Shown here: in pieces, positions 58,230 to 64,000 of the stretch
Layout: each line of letters starts with the position of its first letter
How positions within the stretch are numbered: position 1 is the first letter of the stretch
Origin: Unio delphinus
Lineage: Eukaryota; Mollusca; Bivalvia; Unionida; Unionidae
Direction of reading: 5' to 3'
Assembly (NCBI GenBank): GCA_029339505.1
Contig: JAQISU010000119.1
Coordinates: 2,539,001 to 2,603,000, forward strand
DNA length: 64,000 nucleotides
Program-made: the position numbers and the translations under genes
Notes under the pieces: model-generated
Seen by the model: only the letters and a program-made list of their open reading frames with translations
The model's database searches: none
Told to the model about the DNA's origin: nothing

Positions 58230-59527
58230 TTAGTTAGACAGGAGGGGAATGCCTTGTAATATATCAAATATTCCCATATGCTCCAATGTCTTTGATACAT
58301 CAGAGATACAAGATATGTTCAGTTCTGTATTTCCAACAAGTGATGGGGCCAAATCATTTGACCGTAAGATGACTTCTGGCTGGAAAGGGTAGATACCACA
58401 TTTAGCAAACGAGTTTATGATGGTTGATGTGCAAAGGCCTTTGGCATAAACTTTACAAAAAATCTTTCCAAATACAAACCTACTCACTACTCGGCCAGGA
58501 TTTTCTTCCATACATATTTTGCATTCTCTTTTGTAATTTTTCTTTAAAGGCTTGAAACACACCCTATCAATTGGCTGCAGTTTGTGTGTTGTGTGTGGAG
58601 GAAGTGCAAAGAGAATTATCTCCTTACATTGTCTTACAATACTTAACATAAGATGAGTACTATGGCCATCAATTAACAGTAATACTGGTCTTGATGGTGA
58701 AATGTGTCTTACAAAGTGCTCAGTTACCCAAGTTTCAAAGAGCTCTGAATCAATCCAACAATTAGGACTGATACATACTCTAGTACATGGAACATATTAT
58801 GATCCATACCCCGTTTACCAGTGAATATCACCTGGGGTGGAATGACTAGGCCAAAATGCACAAGCTACAACGGTTATGTTTGTTTTATTGCCACTTGTCT
58901 GTGAGTAAGCATCTTGTCCAGACAGCTTTACAATTTTAGGTGGCTTATAATCAAATGGCATGCCTGTTTCATCAGCATTAAAAATACGCTCTGGAGAATG
59001 TGTTAACTCATGTTTAGTGAGTACATGTGCCAAAAGACTGGAATAGTTTTTTTTACTACTGTTGGATTCAGACACACTGCCCTATCCCTTGGTAATGACT
59101 GGGGACTGAACAACCACACCTGTGGCCATCTTTTAATGAACCCCAACCACCATTCATCACCAGGTCTGCAATTTTTAAACTTATTGTGAATGTTTCCTGT
59201 CTTTACTATATCACTAGCTAAACTCAATATATGTTGCTTGCTTCTGCCAAACCCTATTTGAGCTGTAACCTTAATAAATTATATGATCTTCTTTTCTTCC
59301 TCCAAAGGCAGTGTTGTTTTGTGACCTGTATTTATAGATGGTAAGGAGGATACACGGCCAGTTATTCTATCACCCAGTTTGGATTTGAAGACATCAAACT
59401 GTTCTGCCACTTTCCTAATAGATATGTGATTGCCTTTTGCACTTTCTCTGTTGTAAACGTTGATGGCCTCTTGCATAGATACACCATCCCATCTTCTTCT
59501 CACTTGTTCTTGTCTTGTTTTACCCAT
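58230..59527 (-). pseudogene. pogo/Tigger-like DDE transposase, broken
   Basis: From the ATG at 59527 come an N-terminal psq-type helix-turn-helix (SIRKVAEQFDVFKSKLGDRI), a CENP-B-like DNA-binding part (WWLGFIKRWPQVWL), then the DDE core: the first Asp in IFNADETGMPF, the second in LLLIDGHSTHL and a third acidic residue in HKLQPIDRVCFKPLKK. Lesions are a TAA near 59276, a frameshift in the A-run near 59045 and two TAA codons near 58817 and 58799. All catalytic acids survive but the frame does not, so it is a fossil. Relatives include the jerky and Tigger-derived proteins. Confidence 0.88.
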
Positions 59528-59749
59528 TTTTTGCTTTTTGTTTACCAGATAAGAAACAGAAGAGTATAACTTAGAAAATTACTTGAAGAGGTAAGTCAAA
59601 ATATTATGATCAAGCCTGCTTTAGTTATGCTGCTAGTTGGAAAATCATGAGTGTTGCTGTCTATATAAAAGTTTGAATCAAAGTGTTTCAATAATGTTAA
59701 ATAATAATAATAACAATGAAAACTTTGTATAGAGCCTAATCTTTAGAAC
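59528..59749. other. AT-rich spacer, possible junction of pogo element and LINE
   Basis: No inverted partner of the 56140 end was found here. A TAATAATAATAATAACAATGA stretch at about 59702 resembles the last bases of the window, AATAATAACAATAATAA, but this is simple sequence. Confidence 0.35.
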
Positions 59750-62700
59750 CTCTAAGCGCTTTCAAGAGATCAACTGGGTGTTCCAACGGCCACAAAGGCG
59801 AATCTGCAAACGCTTTGTGGAGAGCGTAGGGTATGACAAGGCACGGAAGACGTCATAGCCATCCAATGCAGCCGAAGTAGTCCCCAGCCGTGACGAATCT
59901 TCGTACCACTGAGTTCTAACTACCAAGGCCGAGAGAGTGAGACTGTCTCTGTGCAAAGGCTGTTTCACTTTAATCTCCTTCACGCACAGGTTATGTTGTG
60001 CACCTATCATTCATCCTTATCATCACACTCAATGTTTCTTACCTACACCTACCAAAGTCCTACGGCTTGGGGCGACTGGCGACGCAACAGGTGTAGATGA
60101 CCACTGGGAGTTGTAGTCAGAGACCTGCACGTAGGCGGCCCTTGGACAAGTGGTCGCTCTGCTCTGTACCCAAGGCAGCAGAACAGTTCGGCAGCATCCA
60201 GGGGTGACTGAGCAGACCTTTTTAGGACGGCGCTGCTCACCCTGAATAGGGAGAGGCCTAGAAAAGGTGGCCTAAAAAAAGCTTGCCTTGTAAAAATCTG
60301 GTCAGCATACCGCGGCTGGCAAGATCATCCATATCTGCGGTCGAAATAATCAAAGAAAAAAACTTATTATTGGAGCATGGAACATCCGTACTCTCATGGA
60401 CAAAGAAAACGTATCAATACCCCACAGGAGAACAGCTCTAGTTTCTAAGGAGCTAGCACGCTACAATATTGACATCGCAGCCTTGAGTGAAACCAGGTTC
60501 GCAGAAAAGGGTTCTCTTACTGAGCTAGCCAGCGGCTATACATTCTTCTGGAAAGGAAAAGCCCAAAATGAGGACAGGATCCATGGAGTCGGCCTGGCTA
60601 TCAAATCAAGTCTTCTGAAGCAACTCCCGGAAATGCCGGTCGGTATCAATGAGAGGCTAATGAAAGTGAGAATCCCTATAAGCCACAAACGGCACGCAAC
60701 AATCATCAGTGCATATGCCCCTACCCTTTCGAGTTCAGCAGAAGCCATCGAACAGTTCTATACGGACCTCAGCTCTGTACTTAGCTCAATTCCAGCTGAC
60801 GACAAGATCATACTACTGGGGGATTTCAATGCCCGTGTTGGCTGCGACTATGTTCGATGGAAAGGTGTGCTTGGCAAGCACGGTGTCGGCAGAATGAACA
60901 GCAATGGCCTGCTCCTACTCAGCAAATGCACAGAATTTAACCTCCTAATCACAAACTCAATGTTCAGAATGGCGGACAAACACAAGAACACCTGGATGCA
61001 CCCCAGATCTCGCCAATGGCACTTAATTGACTATGTAATAGTACGCCAGCGTGATGCCAAGGATGTCCAAATCACCAAGGCCATGCGAGGAGCAGAATAC
61101 TGGACAGACCACAGACTTGTCAGAACTACCCTACAGCTGCACATTGCCCCTCACCACCTAAAACGTCCTAAGCTTGTGCGCACAGCCCTCATGGTTGTCA
61201 AACTGCAGCAGCCTTCCACCCAGCTCGATTTCCAGAAGAGACTAGATGACATGCTGTCAACAAACGGTCCGTTATGTGGAAACGCCTCTGAAAAATGGAA
61301 CAAGCTCAGGGACATAATAAGAGAAACAGCTATGGCAACCATGGGTCCAAAGAAGCGAATACATCAAGACTGGTTTGATGAGAACAACGCTGCCATTGAA
61401 GATCTGCTTGCCAGAAAAAATAAAGCTTTTATGGACTGGCAGAATGACACAAACTCCATCCCCAAAAAAGATCGCTTCAAATCCTATCAGGCTGAGGCTC
61501 AGAGAGAAATCCGCAAGATGCATGACCAATGGTGGGAAAAGAAAGCTGAGGAAGTGCAAAGCTATGCCGACACTAACAACTCCAAAGAGTTCTACAACGC
61601 CATCAAGTCAATTTTCAGCCACACAAAGTCAAGCTCTACGCCCTTACTTGCTGCAGATTGCAGTACAGTAATAAAAGACAAGAATGGCATCAAGGAAAGA
61701 TGGAAAGAGCACTTTAATCAGCTCCTAAACCTGCCCTCATCAGTCAGCCGATCTGTTCTTGACCAAATACCCCAACAGCCAATGCTCAACCAACTGGATA
61801 TTCCGCCAAAGATGGAGGAATTGAGAAGGGCCATTAAACAAACAAACTGTGGCAAGGCACCTGGAAAGGATGGTATCCCAGCGGAGGTGTACAAGACTCT
61901 CAGTAAGCAGTCTCTGGAGGCATTCTATGAAGTGCTAATCAGCATCTGGACGGAAGAAGAGATGCCAGACGACCTCCGTGATGCATCAATTGTGACCCTC
62001 TATAAAAACAAAGGCACACGTATGGACTGCAGTAACTACAGAGGCATCTCCCTGCTTTCCGTTGCTGGAAAAATACTTGCTCGCATCTTGCTCAACAGGC
62101 TTATTGCAGCAAGGTCAGAAAATAACCTCCCCGAGTCTCAGAGTGGTTTTCGCCCAGACCGCAGCACCGTTGACATGATGTTCCCAGTGAGACAAGTCCA
62201 AGAGAAGTGCCTTGAGCAGAACATGAATCTATATGCTGTCTTCGTGGATCTGACAAAGGCTTTCGATACAGTCAACAGAGATGCACTGTGGGTAGTACTC
62301 AATAAACTTGGTTGTCCTCAAAAGTTTACCAACCTCATCCGGCTCCTCCACATTGACATGAATGGAGAGATTCTCTCAGATGGTGAACCCTCAGAGAAAT
62401 TCCCCATATCTAATGGTGTCAAACAGGGTTGTGTACTCGCTCCAGTACTATTCAACCTCTTCTTCACACAGGTACTACTCCATGCCATACGGGACATTGA
62501 CACTGGCATCTACATTAGGTATCGCCTGGATGGATCAGTGTTTGATCTCCGTCGACTAGCTGCAAAAACCAAGACACTAGAAAGACTCATCATTGATGCA
62601 CTCTTTGCAGATGACTGCGCCCTCATGGCCCATGAAGAGACTCACCTACAAGCAATCGTGGACAGATTCTCTGAAGCCTCCAACCTATTTGGACTCACAA

Positions 62701-63650
62701 TTAGTATAGGAAAGACAGAAGTCATCTTCCAGCCGGCCCCAAACACTGTCCATTCGCAACCCTGTATCACCATTGGCGACACGCAGCTGAAGAATGTGGA
62801 CAGTTTCAAATACCTTGGCAGCACAATATCTAGTGATGGCTCTCTGGACAAAGAGATCACTGCGAGGACCCAAAAAGCCAGTCAAGCACTAGGACGACTC
62901 CGAACCAAGGTCTTGCAGCACAAGGACATACGTCTGTCAACAAAGCTAAAGGTGTACAATGCAGTTGTCCTCACGTCTCTATTATATGGCTGTGAAACGT
63001 GGACAATCTACAGAAGGCACATCAGACAGTTAGAACAATTCCACCAGCGCTCCCTGAGATCCATCATGCGGATCAAGTGGCAGGACCGAATCACCAACCT
63101 GGAAGTCCTTGATAGAGCCAACACAACAAGCATCGAAGCCAAATTAATCCAGGCCCAGCTTCGATGGACTGGCCATGTCATCCGCATGGATCAAAGCAGA
63201 ATCCCAAAGCAGTTGTTCTATGGCGAGCTATTCCTGGGGAACCGAAACCAAGGCCGCCCTCACAAGAGGTACAAAGACAGCCTCAAGACAAACATCAAGT
63301 GGGCAGACCTTCATCCACGCCAGCTCGAGCTCGCTGCCTCAGACAGAAAGCATTGGCGAGCCCTGACCAGAAAAGCCTGTTCCTCCTTTGAGGCCGACCG
63401 TCGCCAGCGTCTTGCTGCATCCCGTGAGAGACGCCACAGAAATGTATCCCAGATACCAACAACCACCGGTGTCCCATGCTCCACCTGCAATCGCATGTGT
63501 GTATCGGAATTTGGACTCCGGAGTCACATGCGCGTCCATCGTTGAAAGAAAGTGCACAACTTGTCTTCCTCGACTCGAGAGACTACCAAGAAGAAGAGTG
63601 ATATAACTACAGAAAGAAAAAACACACCATGAAATTGGAAACAAATTTAT
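59750..63650 (+). mobile_element. Near-complete LINE (non-LTR retrotransposon)
   Basis: A GC-richer leader of about 540 bases precedes one long ORF and a short 3' region. The base composition and codon use contrast with the AT-rich flanks. Exact ends are uncertain; the composition changes at about 59750 and about 63650. The order endonuclease, reverse transcriptase, C2H2 finger in one ORF fits a group of LINEs common in marine invertebrates; I do not assign the clade. Confidence 0.8.
60294..63545 (+). CDS. LINE ORF: endonuclease–reverse transcriptase–C2H2 finger
   Basis: The frame is open from 60294, with its first ATG at 60396 giving 1049 residues. Counted from that ATG, the APE-like endonuclease spans about 1-250 (LSETRF, GDFNARVG, HLIDYVIV and WTDHRL). 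The reverse transcriptase spans about 480-800 (YKNKGTRMDCSNYRGISLLS, VDLTKAFDTV and the catalytic FADD at about residues 736-739). A C-terminal basic region ends in a C2H2 finger (CSTCNRMCVSEFGLRSHMRVH). The endonuclease's first strand WNIRTL, with its metal-binding Asn, lies upstream of the ATG at 60378-60395, so translation may begin at a non-AUG codon or this copy may have lost its start. No stop or frameshift interrupts it, so it is young. Confidence 0.93.
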   Translation, partial: KSGQHTAAGKIIHICGRNNQRKKLIIGAWNIRTLMDKENVSIPHRRTALVSKELARYNIDIAALSETRFAEKGSLTELASGYTFFWKGKAQNEDRIHGVGLAIKSSLLKQLPEMPVGINERLMKVRIPISHKRHATIISAYAPTLSSSAEAIEQFYTDLSSVLSSIPADDKIILLGDFNARVGCDYVRWKGVLGKHGVGRMNSNGLLLLSKCTEFNLLITNSMFRMADKHKNTWMHPRSRQWHLIDYVIVRQRDAKDVQITKAMRGAEYWTDHRLVRTTLQLHIAPHHLKRPKLVRTALMVVKLQQPSTQLDFQKRLDDMLSTNGPLCGNASEKWNKLRDIIRETAMATMGPKKRIHQDWFDENNAAIEDLLARKNKAFMDWQNDTNSIPKKDRFKSYQAEAQREIRKMHDQWWEKKAEEVQSYADTNNSKEFYNAIKSIFSHTKSSSTPLLAADCSTVIKDKNGIKERWKEHFNQLLNLPSSVSRSVLDQIPQQPMLNQLDIPPKMEELRRAIKQTNCGKAPGKDGIPAEVYKTLSKQSLEAFYEVLISIWTEEEMPDDLRDASIVTLYKNKGTRMDCSNYRGISLLSVAGKILARILLNRLIAARSENNLPESQSGFRPDRSTVDMMFPVRQVQEKCLEQNMNLYAVFVDLTKAFDTVNRDALWVVLNKLGCPQKFTNLIRLLHIDMNGEILSDGEPSEKFPISNGVKQGCVLAPVLFNLFFTQVLLHAIRDIDTGIYIRYRLDGSVFDLRRLAAKTKTLERLIIDALFADDCALMAHEETHLQAIVDRFSEASNLFGLTISIGKTEVIFQPAPNTVHSQPCITIGDTQLKNVDSFKYLGSTISSDGSLDKEITARTQKASQALGRLRTKVLQHKDIRLSTKLKVYNAVVLTSLLYGCETWTIYRRHIRQLEQFHQRSLRSIMRIKWQDRITNLEVLDRANTTSIEAKLIQAQLRWTGHVIRMDQSRIPKQLFYGELFLGNRNQGRPHKRYKDSLKTNIKWADLHPRQLELAASDRKHWRALTRKACSSFEADRRQRLAASRERRHRNVSQIPTTTGVPCSTCNRMCVSEFGLRSHMRVHR

Positions 63651-64000
63651 TTAAAAAGGAAGAGGTCTTTGAAAAAAGCATTCATACATTTATTGCTGAT
63701 GTCAACACTGCCATAAAGGTGATTACTGTGTTGCTGTACATTAACACAAGCAAAATGCAGTAAATTGCATCATTTAAGTTTCAAGACATGACAAGTTTTG
63801 TTTTTAAAATTACTATTCCATGATTAGATAATTCGCGAATGTTAAAACTGAGCAATTCTAAATAATGGTTATGATAATTTTAGTTATACATCATTGATGA
63901 CAAAATTGACATGTACTGATTAGACTCCTGATTTTTTTTAAAATATGAGACAACTGAAACTTTTTAAAATAAAATATATAGATAATAATAACAATAATAA
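63546..64000. other. LINE 3' region and AT-rich flank
   Basis: After the TGA at 63543-63545, a short 3' region with CTACCAAGAAGAAGAG leads into AT-rich DNA from about 63640. No gene is seen. Confidence 0.5.

Larger units (their letters stand above)
56140..59527 (-). mobile_element. Decayed pogo/Tigger-like DNA transposon (left end visible)
   Basis: A typical pogo end, CAGTAGGCTCC preceded by TA (56138-56139), starts at 56140 and is followed by AT-rich subterminal sequence with repeated TGCATA words. A broken pogo transposase lies at 58230-59527 with PHD-like and HIRAN remnants downstream. I could not find the matching right terminus before the LINE at about 59.75 kb, so the right boundary given is only the end of the transposase gene. 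Confidence 0.6.

Overview
This is eukaryotic nuclear DNA from an invertebrate. A mollusc, probably a bivalve, fits best: there is a long satellite, many microsatellites and minisatellites, two tRNA-derived SINEs of a type I associate with bivalves and their relatives, LINEs, a Ty3/Gypsy LTR element, a pogo-like DNA transposon and two different Polinton (Maverick) elements. I see no convincing host single-copy gene. The host call is inference; the repeat content is seen directly.

Layout. Positions 1-26496 are one tandem array of a ~180 bp satellite, about 147 monomers, with higher-order repeats of 21 and 22 monomers. At 26497 the array stops in mid-monomer against a decayed LINE fragment that carries a SINE flanked by a perfect 14 bp target-site duplication. 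Positions 27.5-30.1 kb hold minisatellites, a (GA)n tract and unassigned AT-rich DNA. Positions 30.3-35.8 kb hold a decayed Polinton (called Polinton-1 here): a small charged protein, a broken protein-primed DNA polymerase B and a packaging ATPase. Its end abuts the truncated 5' part of a Ty3/Gypsy element on the minus strand (protease start, gag, tRNA-Leu-type primer site and one 1.43 kb LTR, 35.8-38.9 kb). Positions 38.9-40.8 kb are minisatellites, an (ATGT)n tract and a second SINE.

The centrepiece is Polinton-2, 40984-56025, about 15.0 kb, with ~285-294 bp terminal inverted repeats and a TTTAT(A) target duplication. The minus-strand left half is a virion module: two structural or unassigned proteins near the left end, a fibre-like repeat protein, an adenain-type protease, a PX-like glycine-rich protein, the major capsid protein, a small basic core-like protein, a 342-aa conserved protein, a 129-aa unknown, an HNH endonuclease and a zinc-ribbon protein. 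The right half has a plus-strand replication gene joining a family B polymerase, an SF1 helicase and an HNH nuclease domain; then, on the minus strand, an rve integrase and a zinc-finger/phospholipase A2 protein; and finally a plus-strand packaging ATPase whose last codons lie inside the right inverted repeat. Several genes carry single-base frameshifts or in-frame stops, so this copy is decayed, although its ends are intact. It appears to combine a genome integration and packaging kit with an unusual replication protein and a membrane-active PLA2.

Right of Polinton-2 lies a decayed pogo/Tigger-like transposon (from 56140). Besides a broken DDE transposase it has a PHD-like finger remnant and a small HIRAN-domain gene on the same strand. 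The last part (about 59.75-63.65 kb) is a LINE with an intact 1049-codon endonuclease-reverse transcriptase ORF ending in a C2H2 finger.
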